From an uncultured Prevotella sp. (GTDB lineage: Bacteria > Bacteroidota > Bacteroidia > Bacteroidales > Bacteroidaceae), in the NCBI GenBank assembly GCA_938018155.1, contig CALIIG010000294.1:1-16916 (forward strand): a stretch of DNA of 16,916 nt, in the 5' to 3' direction. Under the pieces are notes generated by a model. The model saw nothing but the letters and a program-made list of their open reading frames with translations, did not search any database and was not told where the DNA came from. This document shows, piece by piece, positions 1 through 9,100 of the stretch. The position numbers and the translations under genes were made by a program. Position 1 is the stretch's first letter. Each line of letters begins with the position of its first letter.

Positions 1-46
1 TTACTTCATATTGATTACTCTTTATTACTTTTAATTCTTTACTCCG

Positions 47-83
47 CGTCCCGCGTTAGCCATATGGCTGCGCGGGACGTTTT
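47..83 (+). terminator. Strong hairpin with T-run, probable intrinsic terminator of a plus-strand gene left of the window
   Basis: CGTCCCGCG (47-55) pairs perfectly with CGCGGGACG (71-79). The loop itself contains the self-complementary AGCCATATGGCT (58-69), which extends the stem. TTTTGTT follows at 80-86 on the plus strand, the usual form of a Rho-independent terminator. Read on the minus strand, the hairpin is followed by A-rich sequence, so it fits a plus-strand gene ending outside the window better than the HTCS gene ending at 218. It may still stop HTCS transcripts from the other side. Confidence 0.7.
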
Positions 84-86
84 GTT

Positions 87-126
87 GGGGCGAGGGGAGA
101 GGCGTAAAGGCAGCGGGGGACGGCGG
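87..126. other. G-rich block in the non-coding left edge
   Basis: The plus strand carries several G-runs here: GGGG at 87-90, GGGG at 94-97, GGGGG at 115-119, and several GG pairs. The surrounding intergenic DNA is AT-rich. No reading frame, RNA gene or repeat family was recognised. The rest of 1-217 holds only the hairpin at 47-83, a small GATAAA/TTTATC inverted repeat (183-188 with 195-200) and the palindrome CGTAGCTACG (200-209), just after the HTCS stop. Confidence 0.3.
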
Positions 127-217
127 CAATGTAATTGTTTTGTGCATTTACAGCCTTGTTAATAGTAAAAATCAAAGCCAGGGATAAATGAGGTTTTATC
201 GTAGCTACGGCAGTTTT

Positions 218-3200
218 TTATTTTTTTGTAATATATTCGGTAGGACTCATTCCCATGTGTTTTTTGAATATCTTGGAAAAGTAATTGGGATCGGCAAATC
301 CAATGCGGTATGTAGTTTCTGACACGTTATACCCTTGCCTGAGCAGCTGGCAGGCCTTGTCGATACGTTTCCGGCGGATATAATCGCCCATAGAAATATT
401 AACAAGGCTTTTCATCTTAACATGCAGCAGGCTTCTGCTGATACACATCTCTTTTGTAACGTCTAATACGGAGAAGTTGTAGTTGTCAATGTTCTTTTCT
501 ATAATATCATTAATGCGGTGCATGAATAGCTTGTCAACGCCGCTGAGTGATGTGGCGTCAATATCAGAGTTAGCCGCATTGGCAACTTCTTTCTGTCGTG
601 ACCTGTTTAATTGCAGGATGTTCTTAATTTGTAATTCCAGAGCACTGGGGTCGAAGGGTTTGGTAACATAGGCTTCGGCTCCGCTCTGGTATCCTTTTAC
701 GACATCGTCCTGTTCGTTTTTTGCAGTAAGCAGAATGACAGGAATATGTGATGTTTGTACATTGCTCTTTAATGTATGGCATAACTCGATTCCGTCCATT
801 TCGGGCATCATAATGTCTGACACGACAAGTTGTACGGTGTTTTCTTTTATAATTTCGAGAGCTTTCGAACCATTCTCTGTTGCGTATACGTTATAGTTTT
901 TACTAAGATGTTCTTTCAGGAATTGTAGTAAGTCGTTGTTGTCGTCTACAATTAAGATGGTTGGTTTGTCGTCGGATTCGATGATATTGTTCTTATCGGG
1001 TGAAACATTAACCAGTGTTTGTATAAAGCTTTGCCGATAGCGACCTACGGGAACGATTTCCTGTTCTCCCTTAATCAGGTTCTTGCCGGGATAGGCCTGG
1101 CTGGATACGTTGAGCAGAATATGAAAGGTACTTCCCTGGTTGATTTTGCTTTTTACGGTAATGCTTCCTTTGTGAAGAGCTACAAGACGTTTCACCAGGG
1201 AGAGTCCGATTCCCCATCCTTTATAGTTTATATTGTATCCGCGTTTGGTTTGGTAAAAACGGTCAAATATATTTTCAATTTCATCGGCGGCAATCCCAAT
1301 ACCCGTATCGCTTATTTCTATAGACAGATAAGTATAAGGGTCATTCTCTTTTTGTATGATGCAACTTTTTATAAATACCGTACCGCCTTTGTTGGTAAAC
1401 TTCAGGGCATTTGATAACAAGTTCCCGATGATACTCTCTAAATAGGAAGGCGAGAACCATACTTCCTCTCCATTGTCTTCGTTTGCGAACTTTATTTCGA
1501 TTTGTTTTTCCTGCGCAATAATTCTGAAGGAATTAACTTCCTGCCTAAGCATTTCGAGCGGATTTCCCTTTTGAAGATAAAAGGGGAAGTTGGAAGATTC
1601 GACCTTGTTGAAAGTAACCAGTTCGTTGATTAGAAGTTCCAGTGTATGTGCACTCTTTATGGCTGTATCCAGATGTTTCTTTGATTCTTCATCAAGCTTG
1701 TTCCTTGCAATACTTCTCAGAGGGGCCATGATAAGTGAGAGCGGTGTTTTCAATTCATGCGAGACCGAAGTAAAGAAATTGAGTTTGACCTGGTCCATTT
1801 CTTTTATCTTCTCTTTTTCTAAATTGGCAAGGCGAACAGCCCTCTCTGCTTTTAAGCGATTTTTGGAATAACGATAGAAGATGTATAAAGAGAGAAAGAA
1901 AAGGCCCAGATAAATCAGGCAGGCCCAAAAACTTCTCCATAAGGGCGGGGCTACTACTATCTTTATTGTTTTTATCGGGCTTGGAATTAGTTTTCCGTTG
2001 GCATAATAGGCTCTGACATGGAGGTAATACGTTCCTGGTGCAATATTATATCCGACGAAAAAACGGTCTTGTCCCATACTATGCCACCCCTTGTCAATAC
2101 CTTCAACAAATATCTGATACATGATGTTGGTGGTATTGCTTGGATCGATTACTCCGTATTCAATACTGAAGTTGTGTGCCTGTTCGTAGGATAAATGCAA
2201 TTCGTTCATTGCATCCAATTCTCTGTCTAACGGCGAATCAGAAGAACCTATATTGATAACGGAGTTATTGATAAAGAGACTTTTAAGATGTACTTCGGGT
2301 ATACTTCCGCTATTATTTAGTTTGCTGGGCGACAGAATGACAACCCCCTTAACCGTACCAAATAATAACAGATTATCGGTAGAGCGCAAGGATGAGGAGA
2401 AGTTGAATTGGTTGGTGGGTAAACCATTTTCGATAGTATATCGGATGAGCAGATGTTTATTTTTATTGTAGCTGTATAATCCGTTTCCAGTACTAATCCA
2501 TAAAATCCCTCTGTTGTCTTGTATTATGCTTGATATGGGGCTTTGGGTTAATTGAATATTGGTGTTTAGAAAACGAAAGATATGTTTTCGAAGATCATAA
2601 AAAGCCACTCCATAATTGTTGGTTCCTATCCATATGGTCCCGCTACTGTCTTGAAAAACAGATGTTATATAGTTATCTCTAAAATTCCCTTTTGCCTCTT
2701 TGTACCAATGGCCAACTACCTTGTTCTTGTTGTTGATACAAAAAATGCCATGCAGGGTGGTTCCAACCCACAGATTGTCTTTGTTGTCTACACAAAGCGT
2801 ATAAATAAAAGCATTGTTTAACGGATGATAATCAAAAACAACAAAGTTGTCGGATGACGGGTTGTAATAGAAAAGGCCTTGCGTAGTGGCAGCCCATAGC
2901 CTGCCGTTGTGTTGTTTGCAAAGGTAAAATATAGAGTTTGAGGGAAGGTATTTAGTGTAGATATGTGTTTTCAGGTCATAGCAGAATAAGCCATTTCTGA
3001 AAGTTCCTATCCAAAGTTTGGAAGATTTTATGTCATGGTAAAGGCTGTGTATATTTGTTCCTAATTTTGGTATGCCTTTAAAAACTGAAAATGTACTGTT
3101 ATTTGCATTGAATATGTTTAGTCCTCCATCTTCTGTTGCTATCCAAAACTGGTGTGGGGAAAACTCGACCATCATACGGACCGCTTTCCCCTTTATATTG

Positions 3201-4273
3201 TGTTCAGTATAGCCAGGTTCGAAACTCTGTAGCATTTTGTTTCTGCGTAACAGCAAATCAACACCGCCAAAATATGAGCCAACCCACATGTTGTTATGAT
3301 TATCACACAAAATGGCATAGATGGCATTATCACTTAGGCAATTCTGATTTTGGAACGAATGGAGCAGGGTATCTGTATTCCCGTCAGGTTTGATAATCGT
3401 AATTCCTTTTTCGGTACCTAACCATATATTGTGGTTCTTATCTTCTGTGATAGCACGTACAATACCGCTTGATATTTGATTGGACGAAAAAATCTTTGTC
3501 TCTCTTTTGTTAAAATCAATATACATAACCCCTTTTCCATTGCGGCCAATCCAAAGCCGCCCCTGTGAATCGAACTTCATGGGGATAATGCCGTCGGACC
3601 GTGTGATAAAGTCGGAATAGTAATTTGAAGGTATCTTCGTTATCTTTGTCATCGTTGCATTATAACGAAAGATGGATGTATTGGTTGCAACAAAAAGATT
3701 ATCGTTCTTATCAATTGCTAAGGAAAGGATAAAGCCGAAGTCGAGGAAGGGATAAATTTCGAAGCAATCTTTTTGCTCGTTGTATACATATAAATGTTTA
3801 CCACCACATATAATCTTGCCACTTCGCGACTCGACAATGGAATTTACTTCTTGAGTAGGAGTTTTATAGCATTTAAAATCATCAGTTAAAGACTGGTATC
3901 GGCAAATGCCATTTTCGGTACAGATCCAGATACGGTGTTTGCTGTCAATAAACAGCTTTTTTATAAAGTTATTAACAAGAGATGTGGGGTGTCCGTCTCT
4001 GTGAAAATAATTAGTTAAAGAATATCCGTCGTAGCGTGAAAGCCCACATCGTGTACCAATCCAAATGTATCCTTTAGAATCTTGTAATAAAGCTTCGACT
4101 TCTTGATAAGGAAGCCCTTGTTCACTCGTAATGTGGCGAAAACGAAATTCTGTATTATAACATTTTACGTGATTAGAGAATAGTAATAGAATCAGCCAAA
4201 TTGTAAACCGAAGTATACAAAGAATCCTTCCGCCTATTTTAGTGATACAAGAGCTCTCCTTGTTAATACTCAT
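218..4273 (-). CDS. Hybrid two-component system (HTCS) sensor kinase / response regulator with AraC-type DNA-binding domain
   Basis: A one-protein signalling system (1351 aa) spanning the inner membrane. A hydrophobic signal/anchor lies at about residues 15-35. A periplasmic two-propeller sensor follows (about 40-650), with repeats such as YIWIGT, RLWIG, NIWLGT, NLWVGT and TIWIGT. Next come a Y_Y_Y Ig-like domain (about 690-775) and a transmembrane helix (about 779-800). The HisKA motif SVSHELKTP has His839. The ATPase domain has N-box residues around 951-955, DTGIGIA (989-995) and GWGIGLSLV (1019-1027). The receiver has Asp1110/Asp1111, phospho-acceptor Asp1153 and Lys1205. The C-terminus is an AraC-family HTH (about 1265-1351) ending in a PTEYI motif. 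All signature residues look intact, and the length is normal for the family. The start overlaps the upstream stop as ATGA, which supports translational coupling. HTCS proteins normally activate an adjacent PUL in response to an oligosaccharide; here that is the PUL it terminates. The ligand is unknown. Confidence 0.96.
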   Translation of the reverse strand: MSINKESSCITKIGGRILCILRFTIWLILLLFSNHVKCYNTEFRFRHITSEQGLPYQEVEALLQDSKGYIWIGTRCGLSRYDGYSLTNYFHRDGHPTSLVNNFIKKLFIDSKHRIWICTENGICRYQSLTDDFKCYKTPTQEVNSIVESRSGKIICGGKHLYVYNEQKDCFEIYPFLDFGFILSLAIDKNDNLFVATNTSIFRYNATMTKITKIPSNYYSDFITRSDGIIPMKFDSQGRLWIGRNGKGVMYIDFNKRETKIFSSNQISSGIVRAITEDKNHNIWLGTEKGITIIKPDGNTDTLLHSFQNQNCLSDNAIYAILCDNHNNMWVGSYFGGVDLLLRRNKMLQSFEPGYTEHNIKGKAVRMMVEFSPHQFWIATEDGGLNIFNANNSTFSVFKGIPKLGTNIHSLYHDIKSSKLWIGTFRNGLFCYDLKTHIYTKYLPSNSIFYLCKQHNGRLWAATTQGLFYYNPSSDNFVVFDYHPLNNAFIYTLCVDNKDNLWVGTTLHGIFCINNKNKVVGHWYKEAKGNFRDNYITSVFQDSSGTIWIGTNNYGVAFYDLRKHIFRFLNTNIQLTQSPISSIIQDNRGILWISTGNGLYSYNKNKHLLIRYTIENGLPTNQFNFSSSLRSTDNLLLFGTVKGVVILSPSKLNNSGSIPEVHLKSLFINNSVINIGSSDSPLDRELDAMNELHLSYEQAHNFSIEYGVIDPSNTTNIMYQIFVEGIDKGWHSMGQDRFFVGYNIAPGTYYLHVRAYYANGKLIPSPIKTIKIVVAPPLWRSFWACLIYLGLFFLSLYIFYRYSKNRLKAERAVRLANLEKEKIKEMDQVKLNFFTSVSHELKTPLSLIMAPLRSIARNKLDEESKKHLDTAIKSAHTLELLINELVTFNKVESSNFPFYLQKGNPLEMLRQEVNSFRIIAQEKQIEIKFANEDNGEEVWFSPSYLESIIGNLLSNALKFTNKGGTVFIKSCIIQKENDPYTYLSIEISDTGIGIAADEIENIFDRFYQTKRGYNINYKGWGIGLSLVKRLVALHKGSITVKSKINQGSTFHILLNVSSQAYPGKNLIKGEQEIVPVGRYRQSFIQTLVNVSPDKNNIIESDDKPTILIVDDNNDLLQFLKEHLSKNYNVYATENGSKALEIIKENTVQLVVSDIMMPEMDGIELCHTLKSNVQTSHIPVILLTAKNEQDDVVKGYQSGAEAYVTKPFDPSALELQIKNILQLNRSRQKEVANAANSDIDATSLSGVDKLFMHRINDIIEKNIDNYNFSVLDVTKEMCISRSLLHVKMKSLVNISMGDYIRRKRIDKACQLLRQGYNVSETTYRIGFADPNYFSKIFKKHMGMSPTEYITKK

Positions 4274-6210
4274 TTTTTAATCAGTATTTTTCTATTAATT
4301 GTAGTACCGTCAATAAGACCTATTCTAATTATCGCAGGTCCTTCATACATACCAGTTGAAGCATGGTATTTGTTACTCTGGCCTATAAGTTTTCCTTCCG
4401 GACTAAATACTGCTATATGGGAAATTCCCTGATGGGTTTTAACCTCAACATCCTTACCCTCCATTTTAACAATAATGTCATTATAGGTTTTGCCATCAGA
4501 GATAGTTTTTACATAATTTGAAGTTTGTTTTTTTAGTAAAGTAAAATCCATCCATGACCAGGAAGCATCACGCTTTGCGTCAGGTAACATTTCTGTAACA
4601 AAACTACCATCATTACGATAGTCTTGAAGCATTACATTTGCCCGCATTAACTTACCATTGGTAGGAGCTACCCCAATAATATTCCATGGGATTGCAGCTT
4701 CAATGATATAGTGATTATTTGCCCTTTTAACTTCCATGTGTATTCCGGTCAGCTCATCCCGAATCCATTTTAATTTCGTATTGTCTCCATGCCATGTTTG
4801 ATATTTTTTATTTGGACAAAAGAAGAAGCGACGCATGCCATTTATTGGATATTCATCGGAAGCGTAGTTCAGATCGAGGAATAAACTTATTCCATCGCTA
4901 TAAGAACCACGAGAGTCGTTGGGGGTTGTATCGGAAACACGGGATGTAAAGTAAAGGGAATCTTCATCATAAGCAAAATCGCTTGTAAAACGTGTACCTT
5001 GTTGTCTGCCCAAAATCATTTGAGTTGCATTGGGTTTGAAATAGCCATCTCCACGAGTTTGCTTCCCGTCTATTACTGGATGTCCGTAAGGGGCTTCCAA
5101 TTGCCGCACAGGGTAGCCTTTTATCATTTCAGTTCTACCATTGATGGCACTTACGGCAATTACTACTCCTGTGTCCACTACTGCTAAAGAATTCCATAGG
5201 GCATAGTCGTTACTCCCAATACTGAAAGGAGAAGACATTGCCTTAAAGTTTCTTGCCTTATCATCGCCGACATATACCCACATTTGACTTTTCCCAGTAC
5301 CATATGCCGATTGATGAGAAAGAATAGTTTCCCCCCATGGGAGTACGCGTAGATATGGTGCACCTCCTAAAGCTGTCGGACAATAGGTGTAGTCGATAGC
5401 TTTCCATCGCTTTTCATTGGTTGCATCAATCCAATAGTTACTCCAGTTTATAGAAAGCGGACAAGTCCCTATTGTTGGTATAAAGTCTCCGATTCCACTC
5501 CAACCGTTATCTTCGAAAGCTAAAGCAATCGTGTTTTGATCATGCAAGAGGATTGCCGAAGGCATTCCGTCACGGGCATTGCTACGAAAAGCGACCTTTT
5601 GAGCCGGTCCCCATGTTTTTCCGCTGTCAAAAGAACGACACATAGATATTTGTTGTTCTCCTGAATCAGTATACGAACCCTCATCAGCAAAGTAAATCTG
5701 AACTTCACCAGAAGGTAGTTCTAACAAAGAGGGTTCCCAACAGCCATCAGTAAACAGGTGAGAGGCATCGTTTACAAATATCTCATTACTCCAATTTACC
5801 CCATTGTCGGTACTTATTTTGCAGCGAATGCCGAACTTTCGGTCCTCGGTATAAGGCTCAGATGGTCGGGGATTGTATGCAACAATAATAGTTCCGTCTT
5901 TCAATTGTATTAAATCGGGAGTACATTCGGAAATTTTATTTGGGTTGTTAGTTATCTTTATGGGACTGGTCCACGTCCGCCCCATGTTATTACTGAAAGC
6001 TATATTTATACCGTTATTTTCTGCAACAGCCATCAATCTGTGATCTTTTAACTGGATAACGCGTGCATATCCTCCGCTTTGGAAGATAATGCTACGGGAA
6101 GCGGTGTCCCAAAATATGCGTGAACTTGAATACGGTTCAAGCCTTGATGCCATTGAGAATAGCGAAAAGGAGAAGAGAAGTCCCAATACTAAAAGTATTT
6201 TCCTATACAT
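4270..6210 (-). CDS. Secreted BNR/sialidase-fold glycosidase-like protein with CBM9-like domain and T9SS-type tail
   Basis: A 646-aa exported protein with a signal peptide at about 1-21 and no lipobox. Three Asp-boxes (S-x-D/N-x-G-x-x-W) lie at 73-80, 133-140 and 193-200, exactly 60 residues apart. Six strand motifs of the form P-x-L-I-Q-L-x-D-G (about 48, 97, 159, 216, 284 and 338) indicate a six-bladed propeller of the sialidase superfamily. Residues about 375-555 resemble a CBM9-type sugar-binding domain (YSDGISLFLDL, IIEAAIPWNIIG). The last ~55 residues (IAVFSPEGKLIG ... RKILIKK) look like a T9SS sorting tail. It is the only clear glycosidase candidate in the PUL. The classic sialidase FRIP motif is absent, with GYARVIQL in its place, so true sialidase activity is doubtful; a related exo-glycosidase (GH93-like or unclassified) is equally possible. 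Its TGA overlaps the ATG of the HTCS gene. Confidence 0.8.
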   Translation of the reverse strand: MYRKILLVLGLLFSFSLFSMASRLEPYSSSRIFWDTASRSIIFQSGGYARVIQLKDHRLMAVAENNGINIAFSNNMGRTWTSPIKITNNPNKISECTPDLIQLKDGTIIVAYNPRPSEPYTEDRKFGIRCKISTDNGVNWSNEIFVNDASHLFTDGCWEPSLLELPSGEVQIYFADEGSYTDSGEQQISMCRSFDSGKTWGPAQKVAFRSNARDGMPSAILLHDQNTIALAFEDNGWSGIGDFIPTIGTCPLSINWSNYWIDATNEKRWKAIDYTYCPTALGGAPYLRVLPWGETILSHQSAYGTGKSQMWVYVGDDKARNFKAMSSPFSIGSNDYALWNSLAVVDTGVVIAVSAINGRTEMIKGYPVRQLEAPYGHPVIDGKQTRGDGYFKPNATQMILGRQQGTRFTSDFAYDEDSLYFTSRVSDTTPNDSRGSYSDGISLFLDLNYASDEYPINGMRRFFFCPNKKYQTWHGDNTKLKWIRDELTGIHMEVKRANNHYIIEAAIPWNIIGVAPTNGKLMRANVMLQDYRNDGSFVTEMLPDAKRDASWSWMDFTLLKKQTSNYVKTISDGKTYNDIIVKMEGKDVEVKTHQGISHIAVFSPEGKLIGQSNKYHASTGMYEGPAIIRIGLIDGTTINRKILIKK

Positions 6211-6268
6211 TATATTATTAATATTTTAATGAAACGGTAGTTGGGTTTTATATTTTCTTATATTTTTT

Positions 6269-6286
6269 GCATATCACGTGAAATGC
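6269..6286. promoter_or_regulatory. 18-bp near-perfect palindrome, possible operator or internal processing site
   Basis: GCATATCACGTGAAATGC is symmetrical about CACGTG except for one position in each half. It lies in the 100-bp gap between the lipoprotein gene (stop at 6311) and the BNR gene (start at 6210), the second-widest gap inside the PUL. No TAnnTTTG promoter box was seen next to it. A protein binding site or a short RNA hairpin between operon segments is possible; neither is shown. Confidence 0.35.
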
Positions 6287-6310
6287 TGATAATGTAAAAA
6301 ATAATTCTTA

Positions 6311-7366
6311 TTATATGTAATTAATTTCAAACTTAACCTTAGAGGTGGCTTTGATATTTGCGTTTTCAGTTGACTTTCTAATTATTGTAAATGTACCGGA
6401 TGTCAGATTTACATTGGCTCCAGATGGAATTTCTTGCCCATTATCTACAAGAACTCCAGTACCATCAACTGTATAATTTATTTGAATGTTGCTGATGTTT
6501 GTGCCTTTTGGAAGCGTAAAGACATAAGTTTGGGCACTCTGGTCGAATGCGTTTCTTTTTAATATGCCGTTTATTCCATTGAGGGAAACAGTTCTAAATT
6601 CCGGATATATCATGCAATATAAATGCACTGTTTTGATAGTTCCGGCATCAGACCTTACGGTTATAACATGTGACTTACTTAAATTATAACGCTTTCTGGT
6701 AGTATTTATAAAACTATTGACATCGGTCTTTTGTGCGCTGTTTAAGTTATTGTAATTAGCCAACAATTCTCGTTCGTTGTCAGGTAGGTCAACGAATATT
6801 TTTGTTGAGTCTGACTTAATGTCAAAATAAAGACGTTGACGAGTTGTATTAAGTATAACATCCCTACCGTTAAAGACTTGCTTCGTGGGCAGACATAATA
6901 TCCAGTTCTCGTCGTCTATGGGGGTCGCATAGTATGTGTTAGGTGTGATATTGGAGTAAATTTTGTCAATGGTAGTAACGTCATCAACAACGGTAATATC
7001 AAAAGAACAAGTGTCTGTTCTTAAATTTTCTCCCATATAAGTATTGTAGGTGGAAGCAATACATACAACATGGAATTTCCCCGGAACCGAATATGAATAG
7101 GTAAACAGTCCTTTGTTGACGACAATTCCTGTATTGCCTGAGTCGCGGAGGGCATAGTTGTGTCCATAGTCTCCTGGATAAATGACAACCTGATCAGCTA
7201 CACCTGTAAAATGAATAGTCATAGATTGATTAATCTTGAGAAAAGTATTTTCTGCATCTGATTTTATGGATGCAATAGGCAGTCGTCCCTTTTGATTGTC
7301 ATCGGTTGAACATGCAAATATAGAGAAAGAGAGTAGTACCCCAATAATTTTATATATATTGTTCAT
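6311..7366 (-). CDS. Putative surface glycan-binding lipoprotein (SusE/F-position protein)
   Basis: A 351-aa lipoprotein with a signal peptide ending in the lipobox SIFAC, so Cys19 should be lipidated. It lies directly after SusD (20-bp gap), where SusE/SusF-type surface glycan-binding proteins usually sit. Residues about 30-130 look like a PKD/Ig-like beta-sandwich (FTGVADQVVIYPGDYGH ... YSYSVPGKFHVVCIAS), similar in style to DUF5017/DUF5018-type PUL proteins. The rest is beta-rich, with another probable sandwich at about 255-351 (TYVFTLPKGTNISNIQINY). No catalytic motif was recognised. The likely role is to hold the glycan at the cell surface for SusCD. The family assignment comes from recalled pattern and context, so the precise domain name is uncertain. 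Confidence 0.65.
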   Translation of the reverse strand: MNNIYKIIGVLLSFSIFACSTDDNQKGRLPIASIKSDAENTFLKINQSMTIHFTGVADQVVIYPGDYGHNYALRDSGNTGIVVNKGLFTYSYSVPGKFHVVCIASTYNTYMGENLRTDTCSFDITVVDDVTTIDKIYSNITPNTYYATPIDDENWILCLPTKQVFNGRDVILNTTRQRLYFDIKSDSTKIFVDLPDNERELLANYNNLNSAQKTDVNSFINTTRKRYNLSKSHVITVRSDAGTIKTVHLYCMIYPEFRTVSLNGINGILKRNAFDQSAQTYVFTLPKGTNISNIQINYTVDGTGVLVDNGQEIPSGANVNLTSGTFTIIRKSTENANIKATSKVKFEINYI

Positions 7367-7386
7367 TATTGTAATGTCCTTTAATG

Positions 7387-9087
7387 TTAATAACCCGGAT
7401 TTTGTTCTACGACACCATGTGAAACGTCAACTTCTGTTTGCGGGATTGGAAAGAGTTCGTTAACACCTTCGCGGAAGAAAGCTCCTCTGCGATTGGTTCT
7501 ACGTGCACCGAAAGCATGCATAACCTTTGTAACCTGACCTGTACGAACCAAATCAAAATACCGATCCCACTCGAAAGCAAGTTCCGCACGACGCTCTTGC
7601 CAAATTTGGTCGCGAATGAATCCATAGCCTCCTGCTTTATATAAGTTAGAACTACCATTTATTGTATTTACCTGTGCCTTACATTTATTGAGATTTGTTA
7701 AAGCTTCCTCTCTTGCTCCGCATTCGTTTAATGCTTCGGCGTACATAAGAACAACTTCCACAAATCGAATGACACGACGGTTTTTACCATTATCTCCACC
7801 ATATTTAGGCTTATCTTTCTTAGGAGTATACCATTTAAGTGAAACATACCTGCCTTCACCTCCTTGCCAGTTCTCGCCATCGAAAGTCGTGGTCTGATGG
7901 TGAATACAAAAATCACGACGTGGGTCACCTGTTGAGAATATGTTATCAAGCAATTCGTCTTGTGAGAACATCTTAACCTGACCGACATCGAAGAATTCTA
8001 AACCATAGCCCTGATTATTGTCTCCTTCTGTTCCATCTGCACTTTCCTTAAATACGATTTCAAATACAGAACCTTTGCAGAATTCACCATCTTTGTAAAA
8101 TTGAAATAAGTAGGACCATTTGTCCCCATTATGCAAAGGATTCCCATAATAATCGGTGTAGGATAATGAATACACGTTGTTGACTGCAGGCAACAGATCG
8201 TTCGGGGCTTCATACTCGCCAGTTGCATTTCCTATTATCTTTGCCTTAGGTTTGAACCACAGGTGTTCTCGTATTGTTTCCCAATCATCATTTCCATTCC
8301 ACTTTATCATGTCGGCATAAGTCATAGGAGTACCATCAACCATATACTTACCCAACTTTACAACCTCCTCCCATTTGTCAGAAAGTACGCCTGGCTTAGC
8401 TTCATACATTAATACTTTCATAAGTAGAGCTACTGCAGCTCCACGAGTGGCCTTTCCCATATCTGATGCCCCTGCGTAAGATGATGGGAGCATGATAGCA
8501 GCCTCACGTAAATCTTTCTCAATGTAAGCATAGCATTCCTCCTTAGTGCTGCGTGGGACGACAAGCGAATCTACCGATTCAACTTCAGGACGAATTGGTA
8601 CCCCTCCAAAAGTTTTTACAAGATTAAAATAATACATGGCACGTAAGAACTTTGCCTGTCCGTATATGTTTCGGATTGCTTCATATGCGGAATATGAATC
8701 GGTTGAAATCTTAACGCGATTTATATTTTTAATAACCTGGTTAGCACGATGTATGCCTTTATAATTTATTTGCCAACGTTGAAGTATCCATGTATTGGAT
8801 GTTGAGAAGACAAAGTTGACTAATTGTCCCATCTGTGTTGTACGTCCTTCATCAACCCCGAACACATTGTCTCCCATAGCTTCGCCAAAACGCCATTCTT
8901 GATCATTATATGCATCTGATTGCAATAAATTATAGGTTGCATCAAGAGCAGATTGCATCTTGTATTGAGTATTGTAATAGGTTTTATCAGTTGCATTGGC
9001 CAATACCTTTTTGTCGAGGAAGTCAGTACATCCGGATGTTACAAGGATACAGAATATGGCTGCAACCGTATAAATTATTTTATTCAT
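7387..9087 (-). CDS. SusD/RagB family nutrient-binding outer-membrane lipoprotein
   Basis: A 566-aa SusD homologue that would cap the SusC transporter and capture oligosaccharide. The signal peptide ends at LVTSGC, so Cys20 is the lipidation site, followed by the typical TDFLD. Family signatures include NTWILQRWQINYKGIHRANQVI near 100-120, the TPR-helix segment QAKFLRAMYYFNLVKTFGGVPI, RFVEVVLMYAEALNECG, and the C-terminal WQERRAELAFEWDRYFDLVRTG plus ELFPIPQTEVD. It ends NPGY, as many family members do. Length and domain order are normal and no damage is visible. It starts 13 bp after the SusC barrel frame stops, so it is certainly in the same operon. It stays intact although its partner SusC is broken. 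Confidence 0.96.
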   Translation of the reverse strand: MNKIIYTVAAIFCILVTSGCTDFLDKKVLANATDKTYYNTQYKMQSALDATYNLLQSDAYNDQEWRFGEAMGDNVFGVDEGRTTQMGQLVNFVFSTSNTWILQRWQINYKGIHRANQVIKNINRVKISTDSYSAYEAIRNIYGQAKFLRAMYYFNLVKTFGGVPIRPEVESVDSLVVPRSTKEECYAYIEKDLREAAIMLPSSYAGASDMGKATRGAAVALLMKVLMYEAKPGVLSDKWEEVVKLGKYMVDGTPMTYADMIKWNGNDDWETIREHLWFKPKAKIIGNATGEYEAPNDLLPAVNNVYSLSYTDYYGNPLHNGDKWSYLFQFYKDGEFCKGSVFEIVFKESADGTEGDNNQGYGLEFFDVGQVKMFSQDELLDNIFSTGDPRRDFCIHHQTTTFDGENWQGGEGRYVSLKWYTPKKDKPKYGGDNGKNRRVIRFVEVVLMYAEALNECGAREEALTNLNKCKAQVNTINGSSNLYKAGGYGFIRDQIWQERRAELAFEWDRYFDLVRTGQVTKVMHAFGARRTNRRGAFFREGVNELFPIPQTEVDVSHGVVEQNPGY

Positions 9088-9100
9088 AGTTTATCTTTAT

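Noticed and set aside
4270..6210. Naming the BNR protein a sialidase (nanH)
   Set aside because: The fold fits, but the FRIP motif is missing and no other sialic acid genes are in the window.
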